Source: Bimastos eiseni
Taxonomy: Eukaryota > Annelida > Clitellata > Crassiclitellata > Lumbricidae
Reading direction: 5' to 3'
NCBI GenBank assembly: GCA_959347315.1
Contig: OY365812.1
Coordinates: forward strand, 2,296,382 to 2,360,381
DNA: 64,000 nucleotides
In this document: positions 20,765 through 32,336 of the stretch, piece after piece
Layout: each line of letters begins with the position of its first letter
Numbering within the stretch: the first letter of the stretch is position 1
Program-made: the position numbers and the translations under genes
Notes under the pieces: model-generated
Told to the model about the DNA's origin: nothing
Databases searched by the model: none
What the model saw: the letters and a program-made list of their open reading frames with translations, nothing else

Positions 20765-22190
20765 AAAGTAAGATAAACTGATGACAGATCATATCTCTAT
20801 TAATAAAAAGTGCCATTTGATTATAGAATTAGGGGTTTCAGTTTAAAAACACTGATTGATAACAAATATCATTAGCGTCGTCCTCCTTGATCCAGGCATG
20901 GGACTGGCACTGCCAGAGTACAAGTACTGCGGAGTTTTGAATAATAAACAGCGTTATACGCCATTTTAAAGTGTGGTATTTTCCTTTATATTATTAAGTA
21001 AAATTAAATCTTTCCGCTGGTTTATAGACAACATAATTCACCAATAGGCTACTCATTGAGCGAATAAAACGCTTAAAAGAGTTGGCCAAATTACATTTGA
21101 CCACATGTCTGTTCATTGCTGCGTGGCTAAATTCTTGAAGGTTTGTTCCACACAATTCTTCAACGTCATCTGTCCATTCCCTATGTCGTCTTCCTCTTTT
21201 ATTTGTCCCATCCATTATTCCCAAAAACCAGCATTCGAAGTTTTCTATCATATTTCATTCTGCAAATATGTCCAAATAAACTTAGCTTTTTCTGGATCAC
21301 TTCCTCACACACAATTCAATTGTCCTCTGCTGAGGTAATGTCTTCCGCAGACAGATCACTTTATTTTGTTTTATTAACTAAAAAAAATTATTTCTTAATA
21401 TTCTGCGCGGAGCGTTTTGCCACGCTGATTTTTCGAATTGAGCCACCGTTATATCCACATTGGATAGTTGACTGTTTGATAACAAATATCAAACAGTGTT
21501 TTTAACTGAAACCCCTAATTCTATAATTAAATGTAACTTTTTATTAATAGAGATATGATCTGTTATCAGTTTATCTTACTTTTAAGTTAGCGTCGTCCTC
21601 CTTGATCCAGGCATGGGACTGGCACTGCCAGAGTACAAGCAATGCGGAGTTTTGAATAATAAACAGCGTTTTACGCCACTTTAAAGTGTGGTATTTTCCT
21701 TTATATTATTAAGTAAAATTAAATCTTTCCGCTGGTTTATAGACAACATAATTCACCAATAGGCTACTCATTGAGCGAATAAAACGCTTAAAAGAGTTGG
21801 CCAAATTACATTTGACCACATGTCTGTTCATTGCTGCGTGGATAAATTCTTGAAGGTTTGTTCCACACAATTCTTCAACGTCATCTGTCCAATCCCTATG
21901 TCGTCTTCCTCTTTTATTTGTCCCATCCATTATTCCCAAAACCAGCATTCGAAGTTTTCTATCATATTTCATTCTGCAAATATGTCCAAATAAACTTAGC
22001 TTTCTCTGGATCACTTCCTCACACACAATTCAATTGTCCTCTGCTGAGGTAATGTCTTCCGCAGACAGGTCACTTTATTTTGTTTTATTAACTAAAAAAA
22101 ATTATTTCTTAATATTCTGCGCGGAGCGTTTTGCCACGCTGATTTTTCGAATTCAGCCACCGTTATATCCACATTAGATAGTTCTCTGCT
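20765..22190 (-). mobile_element. LINE relic duplicated with inverted spacer, unit 2
   Basis: Two copies of the LINE tail, about 20871-21466 and 21589-22190, are separated by about 120 bp (21467-21588). This spacer is the reverse complement of 20765-20870, which lies just before the first copy. The second copy reads further (VIQRKLSLFGH, KRGRRH, DDVEEL) on the minus strand, while the first is frameshifted before the GIMDGTNKRG motif. The same structure occurs in unit 3, and single copies occur in units 1 and 4. Confidence 0.65.
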
Positions 22191-22199
22191 CTCCAGTGA

Positions 22200-23530
22200 C
22201 AACGCTTCGATGCTTGTATGAGCGAACGATGATATAATTTTGACTTTTGTCGTTTAATTGCAAGGATATTTTTATTGCGCCGACGGCAAGTTCCGTCATG
22301 CGATATTGCTTGAGAAGCAGCATCCGTTTCATATGATTGGAGGCCACTAATATTCAGCCATGTAAGTTAATCCGTTTGCACATTGTACATGTTGGCCTAC
22401 TTTTCTTGCTTATCAAGCTAAAGAGCAAAAGCCATCTAATAAAATTTCAGAGACTAATAGTTTTAGCAAGAAATCCAACTAGATAAACAAGATTTGTTAA
22501 ATAAGCAGGCCCAGAAGTCTGACGAGAGCAGATGAAGAGTTTATTTTCCAAAAACTAAAATAACTTGTTTTTTTCAACTGCTGACATTGTGCGAACGATA
22601 TAAAAGTCATCTAGAACACTTACTTACAAACTTGATATCTGAACCATGATAATTGCTCTAAAGCTGTAATCGTTTTCGTCTTCAGCTTCAAAATCAGAAA
22701 GTTGTCTAAAATGTGTAACAATTGTGTCTTATCTCTGAGCGTGTTACAAAACTGGTCTGCAAAATGAATCGCTATCTTGGCGCTAACGAAACTTGTAAAA
22801 CAGTTACTAACTCAACACATGTACAGTATAAGCAATCACTACACAGTACTTGGTCACAACAAACACCAATGAATGACAGCTTCCCAGCGCATCGTTCACA
22901 CGCGCCTGTGAATAAGCTGCATGGTTCCTGAGACTTCGCTTTTGTGGGCGCTGTAGAAATGTTGAGATTACGATTACGGCATTGGTTATGGTTAGTTTCT
23001 GTTTGACGACACTGCTTCATAACAAAGATGATAAACGCTATCCCTCTCCTTCCTACAGGCCTCGGATTGGCACTGTCAGAGAGCGAACAGTGGCTGGGTT
23101 GAAACACTGATCAACCTTATTTCCAATTACATTTCCGGGTTCCAGACAATCGATGCATTTTATCATTTATTTCTATGATTGCATGACTTCGAGAAGATAC
23201 CATTTTGATTCCTAATACCACTGCATTGCATTTTATTTATAAATTAATATTGAGCCTCTCTCCCATGACAACCTAGTCAGAGGCGCTCTCAGCCCTCTGC
23301 GCGAAAACACGCGATGGAAATGACCGATATAAGAACAAAAGCGAAAACAGAAACATTCCGACATAAAAAATATAACAACGAATTGAAACTAAAGAAACTG
23401 ACATAGCCCAATTATATTCTTTACAAAGCTATGTATTATGACATATCGATATCACTAGTATGTGCTATTCATCTTGAATTGACTACAAGCGCTTTTGCGA
23501 CAAAGGTAATTCAGTCTAGGTTCATTGCTT
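22200..23530. other. Downstream region of gene B, no gene
   Basis: Counterpart of 8140-9470. It contains the Cys-rich 111-codon minus-strand frame at 22772-23107, which I leave unannotated as a gene, and a minus-strand AATAAA near 23231 as a candidate poly(A) signal. Confidence 0.5.
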
Positions 23531-23533
23531 TAC

Positions 23534-26500
23534 TTAAGACAGCTTATAATCGCTTATAACAGCGTTTAATCGCGACCGCTCGCCCGCGAACGCGTCGCTA
23601 CATGATGGCCTGGGAAGCTGGCCGAAAAATTTCCAATTCGGCGATTCATTATTTCCAATGCTGGCTGCCCTTGCGCACCAGATGTTGCCCTCATTTCCAA
23701 ATTCTACATCTTCGATTACGAAGAGTCTTTGATTGTGAAGAATTATTCCAAAGTTGTACGAATCTCCCTCTCTTTTGAACTGATTTCTCTCTTGCCATGT
23801 CTTGCCCTCAAAATCAAAGATGAAGCATTTGTCAATGCTCATCATTATAGCATAGGAGCCCCACGATACAGCTCGCAGACGTCCAGAAGGACGAGGAGAA
23901 TTAGTCGAAAGGAGAGTGCAGGTCCTGTCAACTGGGTTGAATACTTGCACGCAGTCCAAAGGCTTATCTTCTTTTTCTAATCCTCCGAAGACGTAGATAG
24001 AATCGTTGTAGACAACACAGGCTGAACATTGAGAGCCAAATATCAACGATCCAACACGCGCACTCTTCTCGGTCAACGCATTGTAGCATTCGATCCTGTC
24101 AATAGCAGCCCTAAAATTAGACCCCCCCAAAAAACTTCTAATTGATCCACATCTTCCGCCAAATATATACAACGATTCACCAATGAATTCTGCACAGTGA
24201 TTTTCACCCCTTTCAACTAAAGACCCGCATCTGACCCAACCAGATGTAAAATTATATTTCCGTATTTCTTTTCGCTCTCTTCCGCATCCTGTGATAAACA
24301 ATGTGTTGTTGTAAACGGCACATGAAGCACCAATCGGCCATCTTGTTTTGTCTACGGAAAGAGAGGTTAGGTCTATATCCTTTGGCTGATGTAGATTGAT
24401 TTTATATTGATGACTAAATCCAATAGTTGCATCAATTAAAACTGCAAAGTCTTCAATACTTTCGCCTTTTTCTGTGTGAAATGTAAAACGAAATTGAACA
24501 GATTGATAATTACGCTACGATTATTGAAGCATAGTTACATAAAAGAAACATCATATTGTTTAGCATTTGTCTCCAAAGGCAGTTGCATATAAACGGTTCA
24601 TATTCTGAATGATTGGATAATCATAGGGCCTATATTGACAGCTAGGCACATAGATTGAATAAACCATGTAGCTTATACGTGTAGGTTGACGATTTGGAAC
24701 TAGATTTGAAAAGAAATTATAATCGCAATCACCAGACTTCTAAAGTGCCTCTTGAAACCCCAGCGCAGGGCACCTGCTAATTAACGAGCGATGCGTCGAA
24801 TCAGAGGAGTTGTACATTAACCATAACCATCGGTTTTATTGATCCAGACAAACAAATGTAAAAAGTAGCATTTTTCATATTCAGAACTTCTAATGAGGAC
24901 AAAAGAAAACCCAGAAGGAACCGTTGTCCCGCAGGATATATATAGCCCCCCCCAAAGCATAATTTATGTAGATAACAGATCAGATATTCGATTTAATGTC
25001 CCCACATTTGTTGCAATTTTTAGTGCTATTTCTTGCATATGTGTTCGTTCCAACTAGGTTATATGCTGGTCTATGTGTACTCCAAGAAATTTTACGTATT
25101 TAACAGGTGGGATGTCCATAATATTATTAATTTGTACTTTTGTTGTGGAGTCGATTATTTTCCTATGAGACCAGAAGGCAACATAATTAGTTTTTGTCAA
25201 ATAAGAGATAATTTATTTGCTTTAAACAAATCCGACACTAGTCAAAGTTTCTGGTTGAGGATTCTAAATACTTTGTCATTCTTCATTAGCATAGTTTATA
25301 CAATTGCAGTATTTTTGTATTTGAAATACGATTTATTTTCGATGCAATTGTTAATAAAGGATCAAATTATTTTGTGAGAACCGTAAAACAATGTGAGGCA
25401 GCAAAAGTGAATATCTGATTGATAAAAAAACGTGGATTACCTTGCAGAGTTCCAATCACGTTTCCATTGGTTATCTTTAGAGGATTGTCTAGGCCTAGAG
25501 CAGTCTCCTCGAACGTCACATTGAAAGAAACTCTTGGTTGCATAATATACTTCTCGTGGTCTTCATCTAATTCATCTGCTCTTCGAAGTATTTCATCTTT
25601 ACTTCTACAGATGTCGCTATCTGACCCTTTAATTCTGAGTTCATCACAATACCTTTTATAGCTTTCCAGTATAATAAGGTGTCTGTCCAGTTCATCGTCT
25701 TTGGTCTGAATTTCTTTCAAATGTCGATTCTTTATTTCACATAAGGAACTCAGTAACGATTTTGTGTGTTCTTTTATCATTTCTCTCAACTTCTCACTTC
25801 TTTGCAAAATTTCTACCTCTATTTCGGCCATTTTTTTGAGGAAATTCTCTTTACTTTTAGATTTCTCTTTCTTGGCCAATAGTTCTTCAGCAAGCGTTGA
25901 TATCTTGTCAACGTTGCTCTTAATCATTTCACGGAACTTTTTTTCCACTGTGGCTACGTCTTTGCAATCATGGGATTTGTGGCTTTCAACAAAACATGAG
26001 ACGCAAACAACTTTCTTACAATCCGCACAGTAGTAGTCTAATACTTTCTTCCGATGAATATAACAAGTCATAACATTTAAATTTTTTACTGCCTCGTCTT
26101 CTCCAATTATGCTTTCGATATTTAAGATTTCATGATTTCGCGACGTTTTAACGATCTTATGCATCTTGCCACACCCTTCACAAAGGCTCTCTTGACAATC
26201 GAAGCATCTTAATGTTGCTTTAGAGATGATTGATTCAGTAGACTCTGCGTTTCTTTTGCATACATCGCATGGTGTATCTGTCACGTTGGACTGATTCAAT
26301 GCTTGTCTCACTTCCACCATGCTGGTCATAAAGAAATTTATTTGTATGCCTTGGACTCCATCGTTTGGAATAGTGAATCCCTTTCTGCAAACTGGACATT
26401 GTGTTTCATCTCCAGGTTTCTTGTCTGCCTTGTCGACCATGTCTTCCAAGCATTGGAAGCAATATGTGTGAATGCATGGTAGCATTCTTGGATCTGTGAA

Positions 26501-26572
26501 CGTCTTGAGACAGATGCAACATTTTGTTATATCATTCAGTTGTGTCATTGCATTGCTGTCATGGGTAGTCAT
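23534..26572 (-). CDS. Gene B: TRIM-type RING/B-box/coiled-coil-Kelch protein
   Basis: Exons 26572-25441 and 24471-23534 predict 689 residues, with the same donor and acceptor as gene A and no frame break. The RING, both B-boxes and the coiled coil keep all zinc ligands. B-box 2 carries His-to-Arg-adjacent changes (CYIHRKKVLD instead of CSIHPKKVLD) that do not touch the ligands. The Kelch exon differs from A mainly in the loop after IFGG (residues about 480-500), where the DNA is a C7A6 tract, and at the C-terminus, which is longer (ending VISDYKLS, as in C and D). The start at MTTHDSNAM is chosen as for A. By family knowledge it is a ubiquitin ligase with a Kelch substrate domain; the target is unknown. 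It appears functional by sequence. Confidence 0.88.
24472..25440 (-). mobile_element. Intron of gene B carrying a LINE RT fragment
   Basis: The 969-bp intron contains, on the minus strand, a decayed reverse transcriptase segment with the motif VKYVKFLGVHIDQHI at about 25055-25110, typical of the conserved block after the catalytic YADD region in Jockey/CR1-like LINEs. Compared with gene D, about 960 bp of the element's 3' part is missing at the CCCCCCC join near 24950. Confidence 0.65.
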
Positions 26573-26619
26573 TGTGGAAAACGCTGTAAATAACAATGAT
26601 AAAATAATGTTGTACATGT

Positions 26620-27606
26620 GTCACAAGATAACTTTCACAAATGAACCCTGAATTAAATTTTTTTATTTTTTTGCAGTCGTTTGACATCGGAGGGAGTCAT
26701 TCTTGGCCTCGTCACCTTCATGAAATTTCATCACAACACTCGGATTCTTTTTTGTGGAAAAAATTTAAAACCTCGTAATAAAATAAAATGAACGAACCAA
26801 CGAGCGAACGACAATATTTTTTTGTAACCAAATGAAAACAAAATCATCAACAGTGTACACATAATATTTAGTTGCTCAGTTGGATTACAAAGGGAGGCCC
26901 GAAAGGATTACCTCCCACTAACAGGGCCACCAACTGACGTATTTTGCTATATAAATCGTTGTTGTCACTGACCTAATTAACTCAAATGTGCAGCAAACAA
27001 AACACTTGTATAAAATAAAAATCACTTGTAAAATGGAAAGGAAGTTGGCATTTATGCATGAATAGTGTTGATTTATAGGAAAAGTTTACCTTGGAAACCC
27101 TCAGGAGAAAGATTTAGTTCACTGATCGGTATTTGGTTCAATCGAAAGAGCAAAAATAGGCTCCCTCTCTATACTTCGCCCAAGCACGTACCTCTGAATA
27201 TAGGTCAAGTCATTTGACAACACAGTAGAGGATATTGCTCGAAGAGAGGCATCCGTTTCACATAATCGTAGGCCACCTATATTCAACCATGCAAATAAAT
27301 CCGTTGATAAGCCTATGTGTTGGCTTACTTGCTTAAAGAGCAAAGTCGTTTAGTAAAATCTGGAACCAATGTCGTATTGTAATTGCATAAAAATTATTTA
27401 GAGAACACTGTTACTCAGTAGGCCCCTGCTACATGTCAAGCTTATATTGTGGGGAGGCGTATAGCTATGGTAGTGAACACAATGGGTTGCCAAAATTCTA
27501 CTCCTGTAATAACTTATCAATCATTCGTTCATGAATGAGAATTCGTCCGTTCATGCGGTGATTATAATCATACTTCGGTTTGTCGGTTTTAAACTAGAAG
27601 GACGTT
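26620..27606. other. Upstream region of gene B, shortened
   Basis: The presumed promoter and 5' exon of gene B lie here. Relative to unit 1, about 2.3 kb is missing at 27053 (GTTGGCATTTATG joined to CATGAATAGTG), removing the MITE of about 1.2 kb. I see no supported coding gene. The domainless minus frame 27119-27343 matches 15037-15261. Confidence 0.55.
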
Positions 27607-27628
27607 ATTATTATTATTATTATTATTA

Positions 27629-27662
<34 letters not shown>

Positions 27663-27747
27663 CATCATTATTATCATTATTATTATCATTATTTTTATTA
27701 TTAATTTTCTTTTCTTTATTATTATTATTATCATTATTATCAATATT

Positions 27748-27778
<31 letters not shown>

Positions 27779-27905
27779 TTATTATTATCGTTATTATTTT
27801 CATTATTATCATTTTCTTTATTATTATTATTATCATTATTATTATGATTTTGGTTACGGTTATTTTTATTACCAGCTTCTACAACATGGGACATTTTTCG
27901 GGGTA

Positions 27906-27965
<60 letters not shown>

Positions 27966-27980
27966 CATTATTATTATTAC
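27607..27980. repeat. (TTA)n microsatellite, left part of invaded tract
   Basis: TTA/TCA triplets with a non-repeat island at about 27843-27905. Asn-rich and Ile-rich frames through it are repeat artefacts. Confidence 0.9.
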
Positions 27981-27995
27981 ACATATATGTTTCAC

Positions 27996-28622
27996 ATTAT
28001 GCTGTTATCGCCCATGATGAGCTAATGGAGTGTTGGCAATGTCCCGAAGAGGCAGACTGCGTTCCCACGCTGAAGAACAACTGAGATACGTTGGAACAGA
28101 AATGACGTCTCCATTGGATCGTGGGTTGCAGCACTCGTTCGACTACCCAACTCTGAGATGAACTGCCCTAGGCCTGCGCCTCTCAAACGAGGATGTACGA
28201 CTGGCAGCCGGGTTGAGGCTAGGAACGACGCTCTGCGAGCCACATTTGTGTCACCAATGTCAAGAGAGCGTCGACGCAAAAGGGCTCCATGGACTAATTT
28301 GTAGAAGAGGCAGCGGAAAACATCAACGACACAGCATGTTGAACGATGTCATCTGGAGAGCTCTTGGCAGGGCGAAGATTCCAGCGCAAAAGGAACCTCT
28401 CGGCTTGCTAAGAGAAGATGGAAAGCGACCGGACGGCGTCACGCTCATTCCTTGGACACGTGGTCGATGTCTGGCATGGGATGTGACAGTGCCCGACACC
28501 TACGCCAAGTCACATCTTGTCGACACATCTATCAGAGCTGGCGGTGCAGCCGAACGCGCAGCTAAGACGAAGAGGGCCAAGTATTCCACCATAACCAACA
28601 CCCACAACTTCGTAGCCCTCTC
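27996..28622. mobile_element. Truncated RLE-type LINE copy with 5' inversion (twin-priming structure)
   Basis: Segment 27996-28170 is the 3' end of the element on the minus strand (FISELGS through RISVVLQRGNA and FGTLP). Segment about 28175-28622 is upstream coding sequence on the plus strand: CHQC, GLHGLICRR, KRPDGV and WDVTV, ending in NFVALS exactly where (TTA)n begins. Only about 40 bp is missing between the two parts. A 3' part with its upstream neighbour inverted is the classic outcome of twin priming. Both outer ends abut (TTA/TAA)n. The plus-strand frame keeps Trp in WDVTV, which is a stop in the longer copy. Confidence 0.75.
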
Positions 28623-28623
28623 C

Positions 28624-28657
<34 letters not shown>

Positions 28658-28819
28658 TTTTATTATAATTATTATTATTATCATTATTACTTTCATTATC
28701 ATTGTTTTTATTATTTATATTATTATTATTATCATTATTGTTATCCTTATTATTGTTATTATTATTATTATTATTTTTATCATTATTTTTATTATAATTA
28801 TTATTATCATAATTATTAT

Positions 28820-28850
<31 letters not shown>

Positions 28851-28971
28851 TTTATTATTTTTGTTTTTATTATTATTATTATTATCATAATTATTATTAT
28901 TATTTGATTTTTATTATTGATATTATTCTCATTATTATTTTTATTTTTATTTTTATTATTATTATTATTAA

Positions 28972-29005
<34 letters not shown>

Positions 29006-29110
29006 ACTATTATCATTATTATCATTATTTTTATCATTTTTATTATGATTATTATTATTATTATCATTATCATTATTATTATTATTATTTTTTTTATTAT
29101 TATTATTATT
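28623..29110. repeat. (TTA)n microsatellite, middle part
   Basis: About 490 bp of TTA/TCA/TTT triplets between two retroelement copies. No gene. Confidence 0.95.
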
Positions 29111-29175
29111 ATGGGTCGCCGCTTGTCAGTGGATTGTAATCTTGACATAGTGCCCTGAAAAGCCACCGCATTGAT
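29111..29175 (-). mobile_element. Short (TAA)n-flanked island, possible third element tail
   Basis: A unique island of 60 bp inside the TTA tract. On the minus strand it ends in AAGCGGCGACCC immediately followed by (ATA)n, and it reads LQSTDKRRP in one frame. This suggests the 3' tip of another retroelement that used the TAA tract, but the piece is too short to classify. Confidence 0.35.
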
Positions 29176-29215
29176 AATATTGTTATTTTTATTATTATCA
29201 TTATTATTATTATTA

Positions 29216-29248
<33 letters not shown>

Positions 29249-29250
<2 letters not shown>

Positions 29251-31858
29251 TATGCTGTTATTGCCCATGTGGGCGAGCTAAGTGAGTGGTGGCAATGTCC
29301 CGAAGAGGCAGGCGGCGTTCCCACGCTGAAGAACAACCGAGATACGTTGGAACAGAAATGACGTCTCCATTGGATCATGGGTTGCAGGACTCGTTCGACT
29401 ACCCAACTCTGAGATGAACTGCAGTCCTTCACTGCTCCAAGCGCCGCCGGATTCCAAGGAGAGGGCTACGAAGTCGTGGGTGTTGGTTATGGTGGAATAC
29501 TTGGCCCTCTTCGTCTTAGCTGCGCGTTCGGCTGCTTCGCCAGCTCTGATAGATGTGTCGACAAGATGTGACTTGGCGTAGGTGTCGGGTACTGTCACAT
29601 CTCATGCCAGACATCGACCACGTGTCCAAGAAATGAGCGTGACGCCGTCCGGTCGCTTTCCATCTTCTCTTACCAAGCCGAGAGGTTCTTTTTGCGCTGG
29701 AATCTTCGCTCTGCCAAGAGCTCTCCAGATGACATCGTTCAACATGCTGTGTCGTTGATGTTCTCCGCTGCCTCTTCTACAAACTGTTGGTAGGATGCAT
29801 GCGTGGAGTTCGCTTGTACTAGCAGCAGAAGCCAGAAAGGCAGAAAGTGCCAGCGTAGATGCCCAACGAACTCCCAGACCACCATCTCTCACCGGCAAAG
29901 AAGCCTGGAGCCAACGGTCATTGTCAAGGTCCACATTTAAAATGGTTGACAGTCCTTCTCTCAGTAGTTGATCAAACCGAGCCAAGCCCGGGCAATCAGC
30001 GCAGACGGCTGTGCGCAGACTGTACAAGAGCTTCGGTACACTTCGACTGTTTCTCAGCAGAACCAGAGCGTCATGTGTATAAAGTAAGGACAATCTTCCG
30101 ATTGCCCTCTGGAGGTCATTAGCCTTTGAATTAACGACCATGTTCACAGCTGGACCTGGAATCAGAGGTGCGCCCAACAAGGTCATGTCCTCTTGAAACG
30201 CAGGATCATTGTTCGGCATCTGGGTGTTGTGACACATGATTTCGCATTTGCTGCGGTTCAATAGCAATCCCAGATTCTTTGATTCCTGCTCGATTAATTT
30301 AACGTCGTCGGCCACTGTTTTCTTGTTACCTCCCAATGTCAGGTCATCCAGATATCCGATACGCAGATCCGATCGAAGCTTCATCAGAATCGGTTGCAGC
30401 ACAAGACAGAATTCCAGAGGTCCCAAAGGATCGCCTTGCTGCGTTCCTTCTTCGGATCAAATTATGTTTGAACCATAGCGCAACAGTGGACGGTTTGAAT
30501 AGGCAGCGTGAGCAAAGTGGTAGAGTTCTGGGATCTCTCTAGCAACTGCCTCTAGAAAACAATCTCTGCGCAGAGTGTTAAAGGCATTGGCGAAGTCGAA
30601 CTTCACTAGGACGCTGTCTTCAGGCATTGTGGTTATTCAACGACGTGTCGCATGGACAGCTGCCTCAGCGCCTCCTGGAATGCCTACCCCAAGCTGAATG
30701 GGGGCGAGCAGTTGAGACAGCCTTGTTACCGCATGCGAATTAGCGCACTTTGCCGCCAGACGACGCCATGTGTAGCCCACGGCGATCGGTCTTATGCCTC
30801 CGTCCTTCTTGCTCAGGGCTAAAAGGTTTGTCCCATAGATGACCTCATTCACCTCTTCGGATAGACCTCCCTTTAGGAGCAGATTGACAAAGTCAGATAG
30901 ATGTTGCACGATGTTGTCATCTACTCCATAGGCTATCAGATCCTTTAAGTGTTGTGGAGTTATGCCATCTGGACCACCAGCCGAACCCGCAGGGAAAGAG
31001 GGGATTGCCCTAGCGACATCTTCTTTAGAAACTTGAAGCGGGATGAAGCGATCCGAACTGTCTGGATCACACGGTGTTCAAAATCATCTTGGTCATGTTG
31101 TGCTTTCGTCCACCTCTTCTTGGCTTCACTAGTACAGTTCCACCGAAGGCCAGCAAATCGAACCATTTTGCAACGCAATTTGGTTCTCTTACAATTGCTT
31201 GGATTATATCGGCCAGGAGAACAGCACAAGATGGCCTTGCTGCTTTTGGGATTCTCTTAATGAGAAGACCGGGTGAAGCAGGATGTGAGAGGTGAGAAGC
31301 GATCTGCCCAACATCCGTTGACAGAACCCGTGAGAAAGGGATCTGCACGCTAGTGATGGAAGACGACTGTCTTGTGGTATTATGCTTTGAAGGGCCGTCC
31401 GCCGGTGGCTGGTCAGAACCTGGACAATGGTCGGTTCGAGGGCCGTGCCGGTACATCGTGCCATCTGAGGCATGGGTTTTGAAGGACAACCAACACACCC
31501 CGCAAACCCCCTGGCCCTTACATGGTTTTTGACTCATCTGAGTTTCAATTCGGTTTGTTTTCAAATGCGCCGCCATTTAAACAGTAATCGTTGCCATTGG
31601 CAACGTTGACGTCGCAGGCCTTAAAGCATGGCAAGCGGCCATCAATTCAAATGCACGGCTACATATAAGTTGAAACGAAAGTTTGACAAACCAATCGTAT
31701 TATGGTCTTGGCGAATAAGATGTGGTGAATATAATCAATCGGGTCTCGGGTTGCTAATCCATTAGACGATGCTAAAAACCAACCCTGACGATTACACGAT
31801 TACCCGGTATTTTTGCTAAATAGTCGGACATTAAAAATTTACCGCCCACCATGTCCGC
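29249..31858 (-). mobile_element. Non-LTR retrotransposon with CCHC + PD...D endonuclease, degenerate, inserted in (TAA)n
   Basis: On the minus strand, in order: an N-terminal CGVC...H zinc-finger-like region (31576-31067), RT blocks GGPDGITPQHLKDL and KKDGGIRPIAVG (about 31000-30780), QQGDPLGPLEF (30447-30415), the catalytic YLDD (about 30342-30356) and LNRSKCE. A C-terminal RPDG...D segment (about 29600-29660) follows. In the sister copy the order CHQC-x9-H-x3-C, RH, PD-x15-D is complete. This CCHC plus PD...D arrangement is the restriction-like endonuclease (RLE) signature of R2/R4/NeSL-type elements. Breaks include a frameshift near 31075, a stop at 30640, TGA at 30457-30459 and a TGA replacing Trp before DVTV at 29600. 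The 3' end meets (TAA)n directly. It is not autonomous now. Confidence 0.8.
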
Positions 31859-31950
31859 TAATAATCGTAATATTATCATTATTACTTTCATTATTATTGT
31901 TTTTATTATTAATAATATTATTATTATTATTATCATTATTGTTATCCTTA

Positions 31951-31988
<38 letters not shown>

Positions 31989-32158
31989 TTTGTTTTTATT
32001 TTTGATATAATTATCATTATTATTATTATTATTATTATTTTTATTATTTTTATTATTATTATTATTTTTATTATTATTACTATTATCATTATTATCATTA
32101 TTATTATCATTTCTCTTATTAATATTTTTATTATTTTTATTATTATTAATATTATTAT

Positions 32159-32190
<32 letters not shown>

Positions 32191-32297
32191 TTATCATCAT
32201 TATTACTATTATTATTATCATTATTATTATTATTATTATCATTATTATCATTATTATGATAAGAATATCATAAAATAATGATAATATTAATATAATA

Positions 32298-32336
<39 letters not shown>
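31859..32336. repeat. (TTA)n microsatellite, right part
   Basis: About 480 bp of TTA/TCA/TTT triplets ending at GAAAGCCTAGCAAAGGCC, the same right-hand flank seen in units 1, 3 and 4. This shows the insertions happened inside a pre-existing tract. Confidence 0.95.

Noticed and set aside
25033..25377. Plus-strand 114-codon frame in the gene B intron
   Set aside because: The minus strand reads a LINE RT fragment with VKFLGVHID; the plus frame is its shadow and is interrupted in gene A.
28213..28668. A separate plus-strand gene of 151 codons
   Set aside because: It is the inverted piece of the RLE-type LINE; the same protein segment occurs on the minus strand at 29460-29800.
27589..29166. Long Asn-, Ile- and Leu-rich frames
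   Set aside because: They are translations of (TTA)n on either strand and have no non-repeat coding content.
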